Positions 14,758-23,570 of a stretch of DNA of 42,657 nt are shown in pieces. This DNA is from Comamonadaceae bacterium PBBC2 (GTDB lineage Bacteria; Pseudomonadota; Gammaproteobacteria; Burkholderiales; Burkholderiaceae_C). The notes beneath the pieces are model-generated. The model did not search any database, had not been told where the DNA came from, and worked only from the letters and a program-made list of their open reading frames with translations. The first letter of the stretch is position 1. Each line of letters begins with the position of its first letter. The stretch spans positions 1 to 42,657 of the forward strand of contig NKIO01000026.1 of the NCBI GenBank assembly GCA_002255935.1. The letters run 5' to 3'. A program made the translations under genes and the position numbers.

Positions 14758-15720
14758 TCAAGCGCGGCCGCACAAACGCAGCACACCTTGCCATTGCTGC
14801 GCCCAAAAACCCTGACCGTAGACACGGCCTTGCTCGACCTGGTCGCGCACGCCGGTGGCGTCGTAACGCAGCTGGAAATCGGCCGTGCCAAAAAGCATGT
14901 CCCACCAGGGCAAGAGCACGCCAAAATTGCAGCCACCCAAGACGGTGCGGCCCTCAAACTGCGACTCATGGCCAATGCCGATGCTGTGGTGGCGGCGGTG
15001 AAAACGCGGGCTGACCCACAGGCGCTCGCCCACACGGCCAAACCAGATGCGCACATTGGCGTGCTGGAAGTTTTCACTCAACTGACCGATCGCCACCAAG
15101 GCCACAAACTGCCCCGGCCCCACGCCCACCAGCATGGCGATGGCGGCCAACAACAGGCTGGTCAACATGTCGTCCAGCAGGTGGTTGCGGTTGTCCGACC
15201 ACATCGTCATCTGGCGCTGCGCATGGTGCAGCGAATGCAAGGCCCACCAACGATGGGACTCGTGCTGCGCCCGGTGGATCCAGTAGTGCACAAAGTCAAA
15301 AAACACCAGGTACAGCACAAAGCTCACGGCCGCCTGATCGGTCAGGCCGGGCCACAGCTGATCGAGGTGCCAAGTGGGCAAGCCCCAGGCGCGCAATAGG
15401 CCCCAGGCGTTTTCAAACCAGTTCTCCAGCGTGAAGAACATCACCAACTTGAACACGCCCAATCGGTGGATGAGGGTGTAGAGGATGTCCACCTTGACGG
15501 CCCGCGCATCGCTGACGGGCTCCACCGGCCAGCGCTTTTGCAAGGGCGCGATCACGACCAGCATGACGGCGATTTGCAACAAACCCACCACCAGCCAACC
15601 CGTGCCTTCGTAGGCGATCTCGAGCAAATTGCCCTGCCCTGCGGCATAGGTCAAGGGCTGAACCACGGCCTCGAACAGCCACTGCTGCAAGTTAGCGAAT
15701 GCGTCGGTCAAATCGTCCAT
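14758..15720 (-). CDS. Sterol desaturase/fatty acid hydroxylase family membrane protein
   Basis: A 320-residue membrane protein with the three histidine clusters of the di-iron fatty acid hydroxylase family: HYWIHRAQH (with HESHRWWALH following), SLHHAQRQ, and HRRHHSIG. At least four hydrophobic segments surround them. Members hydroxylate or desaturate lipids using molecular oxygen at the inner membrane. The lipid substrate cannot be told, but bacterial relatives include hopanoid, ornithine-lipid and carotenoid-modifying enzymes. It begins 3 bp after the stop codon of the polysaccharide deacetylase gene, so the two are almost certainly co-transcribed. Confidence 0.87.
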   Translation of the reverse strand: MDDLTDAFANLQQWLFEAVVQPLTYAAGQGNLLEIAYEGTGWLVVGLLQIAVMLVVIAPLQKRWPVEPVSDARAVKVDILYTLIHRLGVFKLVMFFTLENWFENAWGLLRAWGLPTWHLDQLWPGLTDQAAVSFVLYLVFFDFVHYWIHRAQHESHRWWALHSLHHAQRQMTMWSDNRNHLLDDMLTSLLLAAIAMLVGVGPGQFVALVAIGQLSENFQHANVRIWFGRVGERLWVSPRFHRRHHSIGIGHESQFEGRTVLGGCNFGVLLPWWDMLFGTADFQLRYDATGVRDQVEQGRVYGQGFWAQQWQGVLRLCGRA

Positions 15721-15723
15721 GCG

Positions 15724-16554
15724 TCATTGTGCTGCGGCAAGATTGCCCGAGAGCTTCAAAGGATTTTTTGCAATCCATTCTTTGTATTGCGGGTGTTCAC
15801 GCAAGGTGGCAAAGCAAAAGCCCTTGGCTTTGAGGCCCTCGATCAAAGGCTCCAGCACCGCGGGTGCCCACGGGTCTTGGCGAGACCAGATGCCCAGATG
15901 CGCCATCAAGATGTCGCCCGCTCGGATCTGGCGCAAGGCTTTTTGCAAGAGCTGCGCATTGGGAAATTTGTCGCTGGGCAGCTCATCGCCCAAAAAACCG
16001 GCATCGGCCCAGCCCACATGGGCATAACCGCATTGGCGTGCCGCTTGCAGCAAGGCCGGTGATGTCTTGCCGCCAGGCGCCCTGAATACGGGCAAGGGCC
16101 GCTGTCCGGTCAGATCCTGCAAGCGCTGGGCGGCTTGCTGGAGGTTGTCGCAGTATTGGGCGGCAGACCATTGCAAATCTTGCCCCGCCTGGGCGCCTGA
16201 ACTGGGCCGGATTTTGAATGCCCCTGCGGATGCGCCTTGGAGGTCCGCCCGCCAATAGGCGTGATCCCAAGTATGCGATGCAAAGGCATGGCCTTCGTTG
16301 CCGCGCTCACGCCACCACGGCGCCCAGTGCTGACCCAAAGTGCCATCGCCTTCTCGGGTTTTTTCGTGGGCCGCAAAAAAGGTGACTTGGACCTGCTGGC
16401 GCTTGAGCACCTGGGCGATCAAAGGGGCCACGCCCATGTGGCCGGTGTCAAAGGTCAGGTAAACCGGCCGGGTGCATGCGGCGGTTTGCGCCAACACCTG
16501 CGAGGACAGCACCAGCAGCAGCGCTGCCGTCCATGCTTTACTGGCGTGGCGCAT
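15724..16554 (-). CDS. Secreted polysaccharide deacetylase (NodB domain)
   Basis: A 276-residue protein with a signal peptide (AALLLVLSSQVLAQ, cleavage near residue 23) and a CE4/NodB domain. Motif 1 reads TFDTGH (Asp36 kept, while the usual second Asp, a metal ligand, is Thr37). Motif 2 is SHTWDHAYW with His94 and His98. Motif 3 is FRAPGGK. The enzyme would remove acetyl or related groups from a cell-surface or peptidoglycan sugar in the periplasm. The TFDTG variant may change metal binding. The ATG lies 17 bp inside the preceding gene. Confidence 0.86.
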   Translation of the reverse strand: MRHASKAWTAALLLVLSSQVLAQTAACTRPVYLTFDTGHMGVAPLIAQVLKRQQVQVTFFAAHEKTREGDGTLGQHWAPWWRERGNEGHAFASHTWDHAYWRADLQGASAGAFKIRPSSGAQAGQDLQWSAAQYCDNLQQAAQRLQDLTGQRPLPVFRAPGGKTSPALLQAARQCGYAHVGWADAGFLGDELPSDKFPNAQLLQKALRQIRAGDILMAHLGIWSRQDPWAPAVLEPLIEGLKAKGFCFATLREHPQYKEWIAKNPLKLSGNLAAAQ

Positions 16555-17527
16555 GGTCCAGTGTCCAGACGCCGTGGGGCGATTTGCCCACAGGAACCTG
16601 CTTGATCACTTTGCGCGTGGCGATGTCGACCACGGTGAGCTTTTTGGCCCAGCGCGAGGCCAGCAAAATCAATTTGCCATCGGCGGTCACTTCCATGCAG
16701 TCCGGGCCCGATGGGCCAGGAAATTCGGCCACCACCTGCAAGCTGGTGTAGTCGATCTGACTGATGGTGTTGGCCACGCGGTTGCTGACCAGCACGTGCT
16801 TGCGGTCGCCCAAAGCCCGGAAGGCATGCGCACCTTTGCCTGTGGGCAATTTCTTCAGCAAGCGCGGCTGTGCGCCGCTGATGTCGTAGACCTCCACACC
16901 GTCGCTGGCCGTCAAGCCCACCAGCAAGAGCTTGTCGTCGGGCGTGCCAAAAACGTCGGCGGGCATCTTGCCCACGGGCGTGACGGATTTGACCGCTTGG
17001 GTGCCCAGATCGATGGCCATCAGCTCATCGCTGTCCTGAATCGAAATCCACACTGTGGCGCTTTTACTGTCGATCCACAAATGGCTGGGCGTCTTGCCTG
17101 TCTTGATGCGTTTGGCCAAGCTGGCGTTGTGGCCATCCCAGCGGTAAATGTCCACATGGTTGAGCCGGTTGGCCGCCGTCACAAACCATTTCATGTCGGG
17201 CGAAAAACGCAACTGGTAGGGGTCCAGAATGCCTGGGACGGTGCGCTGTATCTTGGCTGTGCGGGGATCGATGAAAGTGAGCGAGTCACTGGCGGCGTTG
17301 GCCACGATCACCGATTTCTCGTCGGGCGTCAGGTACAGGTGGTGCGGCTCTTTGCCCGTGGGAATGCGTTTGGTTTCGGTCCAGGTCAGCGGATCGATCA
17401 CACTGACATTGCCGTCCAAAGAATTGAGCACAAACACCGGTGCGGGCGACTGGGCCCCTGCGGCCATTTGGTAAAAACAAAGGGCCAACAGGCCCAGATA
17501 ACGGGAAAATCGGTACAAAACAATCAC
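16538..17527 (-). CDS. Secreted YVTN/YncE-type beta-propeller protein
   Basis: A 329-residue protein with a hydrophobic signal segment (LGLLALCFYQMAAGAQ). About seven repeats of the 40-residue YVTN kind follow (V-x-V-I-D-P-x-T-x-x-x-x-x-I-P-T-G-K-x-P-H-H-L pattern), building a propeller. Such proteins sit in the periplasm and are thought to bind DNA, metals or partners; no enzymatic motif is visible. The start is GTG at 17527; TTG at 17518 is an alternative. It heads the packed minus-strand row running down to the CinA-type gene. Only 55 bp separate it from the divergent hydrolase gene. Confidence 0.8.
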   Translation of the reverse strand: MIVLYRFSRYLGLLALCFYQMAAGAQSPAPVFVLNSLDGNVSVIDPLTWTETKRIPTGKEPHHLYLTPDEKSVIVANAASDSLTFIDPRTAKIQRTVPGILDPYQLRFSPDMKWFVTAANRLNHVDIYRWDGHNASLAKRIKTGKTPSHLWIDSKSATVWISIQDSDELMAIDLGTQAVKSVTPVGKMPADVFGTPDDKLLLVGLTASDGVEVYDISGAQPRLLKKLPTGKGAHAFRALGDRKHVLVSNRVANTISQIDYTSLQVVAEFPGPSGPDCMEVTADGKLILLASRWAKKLTVVDIATRKVIKQVPVGKSPHGVWTLDHAPRQ

Positions 17528-17582
17528 GCGATAAGCTTTCTAGAAGTTACCAAGTGTAATCGGCCCCTCTCAAGGACTCCTG

Positions 17583-18404
17583 ATGCAAGTCATCTCTTTG
17601 CAGCACATCGACATCCAAGGCGTGCGCCTGGAAGTCCAAACCCTTCAAAACGAAGCCCTTTCCAACGGGCCCACCCTGATTTTTTTGCATGAAGGCCTGG
17701 GCAGCGTCGCTTTGTGGCGCGACTGGCCGGCCCAAATGTGCCAGCGCCTGGGCTGCGCGGGTGTGGTCTATTCGCGCCAAGGCTATGGGCAGTCGGACCC
17801 CACTCCCGATGTGCGCGGCCCCTCTCGCGTCGTCAAAGGCCGTCGCCACGGCCGCTTGCAGCCCGATTACATGCACCGCGAAGCGCTGGAAGTTTTGCCG
17901 GCGCTGTTGACAACCTTGGGCATCGAGCGCCCCATCTTGGTGGGCCATTCGGACGGCGGCACCATCGCCTTGCTCCACGCAAGCCAGCACGCTGTGACGG
18001 CTTGCATCGTCATGGCACCCCATGTGATGGTGGAAGACATCTCGCTGCAAGCCATCACCGCCGCGCATGAGGCCTTTGAAAACGGCCCCCTGCGCCAGCG
18101 CTTGGCCCCGTTCCATGCCGATGTGGACTGCGCCTTTTGGCAATGGAACGATGCTTGGCTGAGCGATGGCTTTCGCAGCTACGACATCCGCAAAGAGATT
18201 GAAAGCATCCAGGCGCCCTTGTTGGCCATCCAGGGCGAAGCCGACCCCTACGGCACCATGGCCCAAATCGACGACATCGCACGGCATGTGCCGCATGCGC
18301 AGTTGCTCAAGCTGGCGGATTGCGGACATTCACCCCACAAAGACCAGCCCGAGCGCGTGGCACAGGCCATCGGTGATTTTGTTCAGGCTTTACGCGCCGA
18401 CTGA
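17583..18404 (+). CDS. Alpha/beta hydrolase
   Basis: A 273-residue alpha/beta-hydrolase fold protein. The oxyanion region is LIFLHEGLGS (HEG in place of the common HGx). The nucleophile elbow is VGHSDGGT with Ser123. The probable acid is in GEADPYG and the catalytic His in ADCGHSPHKDQPE. Length is standard, and no signal peptide is seen. Relatives include haloalkane dehalogenase-like and meta-cleavage-product hydrolases; the substrate is unknown. It is transcribed divergently from the propeller gene and followed by a cluster of REP-like repeats. Confidence 0.85.
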   Translation: MQVISLQHIDIQGVRLEVQTLQNEALSNGPTLIFLHEGLGSVALWRDWPAQMCQRLGCAGVVYSRQGYGQSDPTPDVRGPSRVVKGRRHGRLQPDYMHREALEVLPALLTTLGIERPILVGHSDGGTIALLHASQHAVTACIVMAPHVMVEDISLQAITAAHEAFENGPLRQRLAPFHADVDCAFWQWNDAWLSDGFRSYDIRKEIESIQAPLLAIQGEADPYGTMAQIDDIARHVPHAQLLKLADCGHSPHKDQPERVAQAIGDFVQALRAD

Positions 18405-18709
18405 ATTGAGCGGTGCACCAACCATCGCACCCCTCACTATCGCCCAACAAGTTGGGCTCCCACAAACCCGTAACGCCCAAACCTCAAAGCTTGATCGCCC
18501 CCTTGTGGGAGCTGAACTGCGTTCGGCGATGGCTCGCAAACCACCAACCTCTGAATCACCCAACAATTTGGCCTCCCAAAAACCCGTAACGCCTCGACCT
18601 CAGAACTTACGCAGTCTTGTGGGAGCTGAACTGTGTTCGGCGATGGCTCGCAAACCACCAGCATCTGAAGACAACAACGCTGTGGGGCCCCGCATGAAAC
18701 CAAAGGCGA
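18405..18709. repeat. Tandemly duplicated REP-like cluster (classes B and A)
   Basis: This 305-bp gap holds four hairpin elements. They are a B element in reverse (18439-18464, palindrome CCCAAC/GTTGGG), an A element (18504-18530, GTGGGAG head, stem CTGAAC/GTTCGG), a decayed B (18555-18580) and a second A (18618-18644). The B-spacer-A set is duplicated with a period near 115 bp, including spacer words such as AACCCGTAACGCC and GGCTCGCAAACCACCA. No gene is supported here. Short frames across it are artefacts of the repeats. Confidence 0.8.
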
Positions 18710-19453
18710 TCAAGCCTTGAGCAAGGCCAGGTCGTCCTCGGTCAACCAGCGCCATTGGCCAGGCGGCAGATCGTTCAACACCAAGCCCCCAATTTGCGAG
18801 CGGTGCAGGCCCTCAACGCGGTTGCCCACCGCAGCCACCATGCGTTTGACCTGGTGGTATTTGCCTTCGGTCAGGGTCAGCTTCAGGTGCAGTTCGCCCA
18901 CCGCTTCGCAAGCAGCGGCTTTGACGGGCTTGGGATCGTCGTCGAGCACCACGCCCGACAAGAGCTTGGCCACCATTTCGGGTGTGATGGGGTGTTTGGT
19001 CGTGACCTCGTACACCTTGGGCACATGGTGTTTGGGCGAGCTCATTTTGTGGATGAACTTGCCGTCGTCGGTCAGCAGCAGCAGACCGGTGGTGTCCTGA
19101 TCGAGCCGGCCCACGGCTTGCACGCCCTGCACCGCGGCCTTTTGCGGGCGCTGGCGCAAGGGGCCGGGCAGCAAGGTGTAGATGCTCGGCCAGGTCGAAG
19201 GCTTTTGCGAGCACTCGGTGCCTGCGGGCTTATTGAGCAGCACATAGGCGTGCTCTTTGAAGGGCCAGTCGGTACCTTGCACGGTGAACATCAGGCCCTC
19301 AGGCTCATAAAACTCGCCCGCATCGGTGACGACTTCGCCGCCGACTTGGACATGACCTTGTTGAACCAGACCGGCACACACACGGCGCGTGCCAAAGCCC
19401 TGGCTGAACAAAATGTCTTCCAGGCGCATGGGTTTGAGGGATTTGGCTTTCAT
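18710..19453 (-). CDS. RsuA-type 16S rRNA pseudouridine synthase
   Basis: A 247-residue protein: an N-terminal S4 RNA-binding domain (RLEDILFSQGFGTRR to about residue 55) and an RsuA/RluB/E/F catalytic domain with [18 protein letters not shown] containing the nucleophilic Asp, KVYEVTTKHP, and TEGKYHQVKRMVAAVGNRV. Domain order and size match RsuA, which modifies U516 of 16S rRNA. The RluB/RluF group has similar architecture, so the target base is inferred. The gene begins 53 bp from the divergent small gene at 19507. Confidence 0.87.
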   Translation of the reverse strand: MKAKSLKPMRLEDILFSQGFGTRRVCAGLVQQGHVQVGGEVVTDAGEFYEPEGLMFTVQGTDWPFKEHAYVLLNKPAGTECSQKPSTWPSIYTLLPGPLRQRPQKAAVQGVQAVGRLDQDTTGLLLLTDDGKFIHKMSSPKHHVPKVYEVTTKHPITPEMVAKLLSGVVLDDDPKPVKAAACEAVGELHLKLTLTEGKYHQVKRMVAAVGNRVEGLHRSQIGGLVLNDLPPGQWRWLTEDDLALLKA

Positions 19454-19506
19454 GGGGCATGATTGTCGCCGCTAAACCTTGTCCACTTTGCAGGAGACCC
19501 CGCCCC

Positions 19507-19785
19507 ATGAGCGCCGCCCTTGACACATTGAGCCGCATGACCGATGCCCTGACCGCCAGCAGCCGGGGCGACTTGTCGCAAAGCGAGATGATCCGGCTGT
19601 GGCGCAGCGGCGGCGCCACCCTCCCCTTGCCTGACAAATATGGCGAGGTGTTGGGCAACTTGCTCGACCGCATCGAGGCCAGCGCCCTGTTCAGCGAGGA
19701 AAGCTGTTCGTTCAGCCAAAAAGACCTGCTGGCCAGCTTGCAAATGTGGGCCGACAAGGCCCGGGGCACACTCTCTGCGTCGTAG
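19507..19785 (+). CDS. Small conserved protein of unknown function
   Basis: A 92-residue soluble protein starting MSAALDTLSRMTDAL, preceded by GGAGA about 10 nt before the ATG. It is mostly helical in character, with LSQSEMIRLWRSG and LLDRIEASALFSEESCSFS as its most distinctive segments. I know no function. The frame is open 16 codons upstream, but the ribosome site points to 19507. Its stop codon TAG is formed by the GTAG head of a class D REP-like element, so that element lies immediately at the 3' end of the gene. Confidence 0.68.
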   Translation: MSAALDTLSRMTDALTASSRGDLSQSEMIRLWRSGGATLPLPDKYGEVLGNLLDRIEASALFSEESCSFSQKDLLASLQMWADKARGTLSAS

Positions 19786-19936
19786 GTTGCTGGCTTTAGC
19801 ACCGACAAAAATCTACGCCGTCTTATGTCGGGGCTAAAGCCGCCGACCTACCTTCCCCCAGTAGGTCGGCACCTTCAGGTCCGACACTTGCGCGATCAGC
19901 ATATGCTCCCTGTCGGGGCTGATGCCGCCGATCTGC
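19782..19936. repeat. Four class D REP-like hairpins in two inverted pairs
   Basis: Elements lie at 19782-19807 (plus), 19826-19851 (minus), 19861-19886 (plus) and 19911-19936 (minus). Each has a GTAG head, a GTCGG/CCGAC outer stem (GTTGC or GCAG-type variants in the first and last), one bulged base and an inner stem that is either ACCT/AGGT or GGCT/AGCC. Alternating orientation is the BIME arrangement of enterobacterial and Pseudomonas REPs. The first overlaps the stop codon of the preceding gene. Confidence 0.8.
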
Positions 19937-19950
19937 TGAACACACCAACG

Positions 19951-19976
19951 ACAAGGGGCCCCGAAGGGCCCCTTGT
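19951..19976 (-). terminator. Strong GC hairpin after ettA
   Basis: ACAAGGGGCCC pairs perfectly with GGGCCCCTTGT around CGAA, 19 nt beyond the ettA stop codon on the minus strand. No long T-run follows, so it may act as a terminator, a 3'-end stabiliser, or both. Confidence 0.55.
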
Positions 19977-19994
19977 GTTGTGCAAAGCAGCGGA

Positions 19995-21656
19995 TTACTT
20001 CAAGGCCTTGAAGCGCACGCGCTTGGGCTTGGCACCCTCTTCGCCCAGACGCTTTTTCTTGTCGGCTTCGTACTCTTGGTAGTTGCCGTCAAAGAACACC
20101 CACTGGCTGTCGCCTTCGGCGGCCAGGATGTGGGTGGCAATGCGGTCCAGGAACCAGCGGTCGTGGCTGATGACCATGACCGAGCCTGCGAACTCGAGCA
20201 GCGCGTCTTCCAAGGCGCGCAAAGTTTCCACGTCCAAATCGTTTGAAGGCTCGTCCAGCAGCAACACGTTGCCGCCTTCGATCAGGGTCTTGGCCAGGTG
20301 CAGACGACCGCGCTCACCGCCCGACAACATGCCGACCTTCTTTTGCTGGTCGCCACCGTTGAAGTTGAAACGGCCGCAATACGCACGGCTGGCCATCTGG
20401 AACTTGCCGACGTTGATGATGTCCAGGCCGCCCGAGACGTCTTCCCAAACGGTCTTGTTGTTGTCCAGGTCGTCGCGGTTCTGGTCCACAAAGGCCATCT
20501 TCACGGTCTGACCGATCTTGACTTCACCGCTGTCGGGCTGCTCGCGTCCCGAGATCAGCTTGAACAGGGTCGACTTACCGGCACCGTTGGGGCCGATGAT
20601 GCCGACGATGGCGCCTGCTGGCACCTGGAAGCTCAGGTTGTCGATGAGCATGCGGTCGCCAAAGGACTTGCTGACGTTCTTGAACTCGAACACTTCGTTG
20701 CCCAAACGCTCGGCCACAGGGATGAAGATTTCCTGGGTTTCGTTGCGCTGCTGGTATTCGTAGTCGCTCAGCTCTTCAAAACGGGCCAGACGGGCCTTAC
20801 TCTTGGCTTGACGGCCCTTGGGGTTGGCGCGGGCCCACTCCAGTTCCTTTTTCATGGCCTTGGTGCGGGCGTCTTCGGTGCGCTGTTCTTGCTCCAAGCG
20901 GGCTTCTTTTTGTTCCAGCCAGGTGGAGTAGTTGCCCTTGTAAGGGATGCCGTGGCCACGGTCGAGTTCCAAAATCCACTCGGCGGCGTTGTCCAGGAAG
21001 TAACGGTCGTGGGTGATGGCCACCACGGTGCCCGAAAAGCGCTGGAGGAACTGCTCCAGCCAGTCGACCGATTCCGCATCCAAGTGGTTGGTCGGCTCGT
21101 CAAGCAGCAGCATGTCGGGGCGCGACAGCAGCAAGCGGCACAGCGCCACGCGACGTTTTTCACCGCCCGACAGGTTGCCGATCACGGCGTCCCATGGGGG
21201 CAGGCGCAGCGCGTCGGCCGCGATTTCAAGTTGGTGGTCAGACGCATCGCCTGCGGTGGCGATGATCGCTTCGAGCTTGGCCTGCTCGGCGGCCAAGGCG
21301 TCAAAGTCGGCGTCTTCTTCGGCGTAAGCGGCATAGACCTCTTCAAGGCGGGCTTGCGCGGCCTTGATCTCGCCCATGCCGTTTTCGACCGACTGGCGCA
21401 CGGTTTCTGTGGGGTCCAGCTGGGGCTCTTGCGGCAAGTACCCGATCTTCAGGCCCGACATGGGGATGGCTTCGCCTTCGATCTCCTTGTCGATGCCGGC
21501 CATGATCTTGAGCAAAGTGGACTTGCCCGAGCCGTTGGTGCCCAGCACGCCGATCTTGGCGCCGGGGAAGAAGGACAGCGAAATGTCTTTGAGGATCTGA
21601 CGCTTGGGCGGCACGATCTTGCCGACCCGGTTCATTGAGAAAACGTATTGAGCCAT
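19995..21656 (-). CDS. ettA: Energy-dependent translational throttle protein EttA (ABC-F)
   Basis: A 553-residue cytoplasmic ABC-F ATPase with two nucleotide-binding domains. Domain 1 has Walker A GTNGSGKST and signature LSGGEKRRVALCR with LLLDEPTNHLD. Domain 2 has GPNGAGKST, LSGGERGRLHLAK and LLLDEPSNDLD. Between them is the linker (P-site tRNA interaction motif) rich in Glu, Lys and Arg (WARANPKGRQAKSKARLARFEEL). EttA binds the ribosomal E site and gates the first peptide bond according to ATP/ADP. Length and motifs fit EttA rather than the other ABC-F members. The start ATG ends at 21656. Confidence 0.95.
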   Translation of the reverse strand: MAQYVFSMNRVGKIVPPKRQILKDISLSFFPGAKIGVLGTNGSGKSTLLKIMAGIDKEIEGEAIPMSGLKIGYLPQEPQLDPTETVRQSVENGMGEIKAAQARLEEVYAAYAEEDADFDALAAEQAKLEAIIATAGDASDHQLEIAADALRLPPWDAVIGNLSGGEKRRVALCRLLLSRPDMLLLDEPTNHLDAESVDWLEQFLQRFSGTVVAITHDRYFLDNAAEWILELDRGHGIPYKGNYSTWLEQKEARLEQEQRTEDARTKAMKKELEWARANPKGRQAKSKARLARFEELSDYEYQQRNETQEIFIPVAERLGNEVFEFKNVSKSFGDRMLIDNLSFQVPAGAIVGIIGPNGAGKSTLFKLISGREQPDSGEVKIGQTVKMAFVDQNRDDLDNNKTVWEDVSGGLDIINVGKFQMASRAYCGRFNFNGGDQQKKVGMLSGGERGRLHLAKTLIEGGNVLLLDEPSNDLDVETLRALEDALLEFAGSVMVISHDRWFLDRIATHILAAEGDSQWVFFDGNYQEYEADKKKRLGEEGAKPKRVRFKALK

Positions 21657-21844
21657 GGTGTAACCTGAGTGAAATAGCGGGGGCTTGCCTCTGTGAGGTC
21701 AAGCGCCAAGTCCGCCGATCTGAACACCAGACCGGGGCTGTGCAACCCGACATTATCCCAGCAGAAGCGCCCAAGCGGTCCATCCCAGCCAAGACATAGC
21801 TGTACGGCTCCGAAATCAGCCCCGAAATCAGGCCATTCAGGCCC

Positions 21845-22528
21845 TCAACGCTTGCCGAAAATCGCCGTACCCACCCGCACCATGGTGCTGCCTTCGGCAA
21901 TGGCGGGGGCCATGTCGGCGGACATGCCCATGGACAAGGTGTCCAGCGCCAGCCCCTCTTGGACCAAAGATTCCAGCAACTGCCGCGCTTGCCGATGCAC
22001 CGCGCGGGCAACCGCCTCGGATTGGGCAGGCTCAGGAATGGTCATCAGGCCGCGCAGCCGCAAATGGGGCAATGCGGCCACGGCACGGGCCAATTCGGGC
22101 AAGTCCTGAGGCGACACGCCCGATTTGGTCTCGCCGCCATCCACATTGACCTGGATGCACACCTGCAAAGGCGGCAAAGTGGTTGGCCGCTGCTCTGACA
22201 GGCGCTGGGCGATTTTGAGGCGGTCGATGCTGTGCACCCAGTCAAAGTGCTCGGCCACCAGGCGGGTCTTGTTGCTCTGGATCGGGCCGATGCAATGCCA
22301 CTCCAGCGGCAGCGCTTTGAGCTCGGTGATCTTGTCCACCGCTTCTTGGATGTAGTTTTCGCCAAAAGCAGTTTGCCCAGCGGCATGGGCCTGGCGCACC
22401 GCGTCGGCCCCCCAGGTTTTGGAGACGGCCAACAAGCGCACGCTGGACGCCGGGCGACCTGCGGCCTGGCAAGCGGCCTGGATTTGCGCATGCACTTGCG
22501 CCAAATTCTCTGCAATCGAAGCGTTCAT
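21845..22528 (-). CDS. yggS: YggS/PROSC-family PLP homeostasis protein
   Basis: A 227-residue alanine-racemase-fold protein. Landmarks are LLAVSKTW (PLP-binding Lys), FGENYIQEAVDK, LEWHCIGPIQSNK, VNVDGGETKSGV, LRGLMTIPEP and SMGMSADMAPAIAEGSTMVRVGTAIFG. It binds pyridoxal phosphate and buffers its supply without known catalysis. The frame runs 11 codons further upstream, but MNASIAENL at 22528 is the conserved start. In many proteobacteria yggS stands by proC or pilT; here it follows a lone dehydrogenase gene divergently. Confidence 0.92.
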   Translation of the reverse strand: MNASIAENLAQVHAQIQAACQAAGRPASSVRLLAVSKTWGADAVRQAHAAGQTAFGENYIQEAVDKITELKALPLEWHCIGPIQSNKTRLVAEHFDWVHSIDRLKIAQRLSEQRPTTLPPLQVCIQVNVDGGETKSGVSPQDLPELARAVAALPHLRLRGLMTIPEPAQSEAVARAVHRQARQLLESLVQEGLALDTLSMGMSADMAPAIAEGSTMVRVGTAIFGKR

Positions 22529-22648
22529 GCCCCTGAGCGTACCAAATGCCTTGTCGCGCAATACACAGACACGCCGCTCGGTTTTGCGGGGGACTGCTAA
22601 ATTAGTGCCTTATTTCACCCTTGCCTTCACCCACACAGAGACACTGCC

Positions 22649-23554
22649 ATGAGCCAAATCGCCAGCAAAACCTACGAACCCACCCCCGCCCGCCGCGTGG
22701 CCTTTTTGGGCCTGGGCGTGATGGGCTACCCCATGGCTGGCCACTTGGCCCGCGCCGGTCACCACGTCACCGTGTACAACCGCAGCGCCGCCAAAGCCGC
22801 TGCTTGGTTGGCCGAGTGCCCTGGCAACGCCAGCGCCCCCACCCCGCGTGAAGCCGCCGCCAACGCCGACATCGTGTTCGCCTGCGTGGGCAACGACGCC
22901 GATTTGCGCAGCGTGGTCTTGGGGCCTGACGGCGCCTTTGCCGGCATGAAGCCCGGCGCCACTTTTGTGGACCACACCACCGCCTCGGCCGAGGTGGCCC
23001 GCGAGTTGTATGCCCAAGCCCAAAAGCTGGGCCTGAACTTTGTGGACGCGCCGGTCTCTGGGGGCCAAGGTGGCGCGCAAAACGGCGTGCTCACCGTCAT
23101 GTGCGGTGGCGACCCAGCCGCCTTTGACGATGCGCGACCTGCCGCCATGGCTTTCTCCCGCGCCTTCACTTTGCTCGGCGAATCCGGTGCGGGCCAATTG
23201 GCCAAAATGGTCAACCAGATCTGCATCGCGGGCTTGGTGCAAGGCTTGTCGGAGGCCGTGGCCTTCGGTCAAGCGGCCGGTCTGGACATGCACCAGGTGC
23301 TGGACGTGATTGGCAAAGGCGCCGCGCAAAGCTGGCAAATGGACAACCGTGGCAAAACCATGGCCGATGACAAATTTGACTTTGGCTTTGCCGTGGACTG
23401 GATGCGCAAGGACCTGGGCTTGGTGCTCGATGAAGCCAAACGCAATGGCGCACGCCTGCCGGTGACGGCTCTGGTGGACCAGTTCTATGCCGATGTGCAA
23501 AAAATGGGCGGCGGCCGCTGGGACACCTCCAGCCTGATCCGTCGCTTGCGCTGA
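22649..23554 (+). CDS. 3-Hydroxyisobutyrate dehydrogenase-family oxidoreductase
   Basis: A 301-residue beta-hydroxyacid dehydrogenase. The N-terminal Rossmann fold carries AFLGLGVMGYPMAGHLARAG and a VYNRS end that suggests NADP preference. The substrate motif DAPVSGGQGGAQNG and the catalytic Lys in GAGQLAKMVNQI follow. The C-terminal helical domain shows the family's DMHQVLDVIGKGAAQSW block. Relatives reduce succinic or tartronate semialdehyde (GLYR-like) or oxidise 3-hydroxyisobutyrate. It ends at a strong bidirectional terminator. The exact substrate is open. Confidence 0.87.
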   Translation: MSQIASKTYEPTPARRVAFLGLGVMGYPMAGHLARAGHHVTVYNRSAAKAAAWLAECPGNASAPTPREAAANADIVFACVGNDADLRSVVLGPDGAFAGMKPGATFVDHTTASAEVARELYAQAQKLGLNFVDAPVSGGQGGAQNGVLTVMCGGDPAAFDDARPAAMAFSRAFTLLGESGAGQLAKMVNQICIAGLVQGLSEAVAFGQAAGLDMHQVLDVIGKGAAQSWQMDNRGKTMADDKFDFGFAVDWMRKDLGLVLDEAKRNGARLPVTALVDQFYADVQKMGGGRWDTSSLIRRLR

Positions 23555-23570
23555 GCGCTGAGCTTTCGGC

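Noticed and set aside
18166..18720. Possible gene overlapping the hydrolase end and the repeat cluster
   Set aside because: The frame is created by the duplicated repeats; its translation shows the same duplicated, low-complexity words and no ribosome site.
20298..21638. 446-codon plus-strand frame antisense to ettA
   Set aside because: ettA is unmistakable; the antisense frame only reflects its codon bias.
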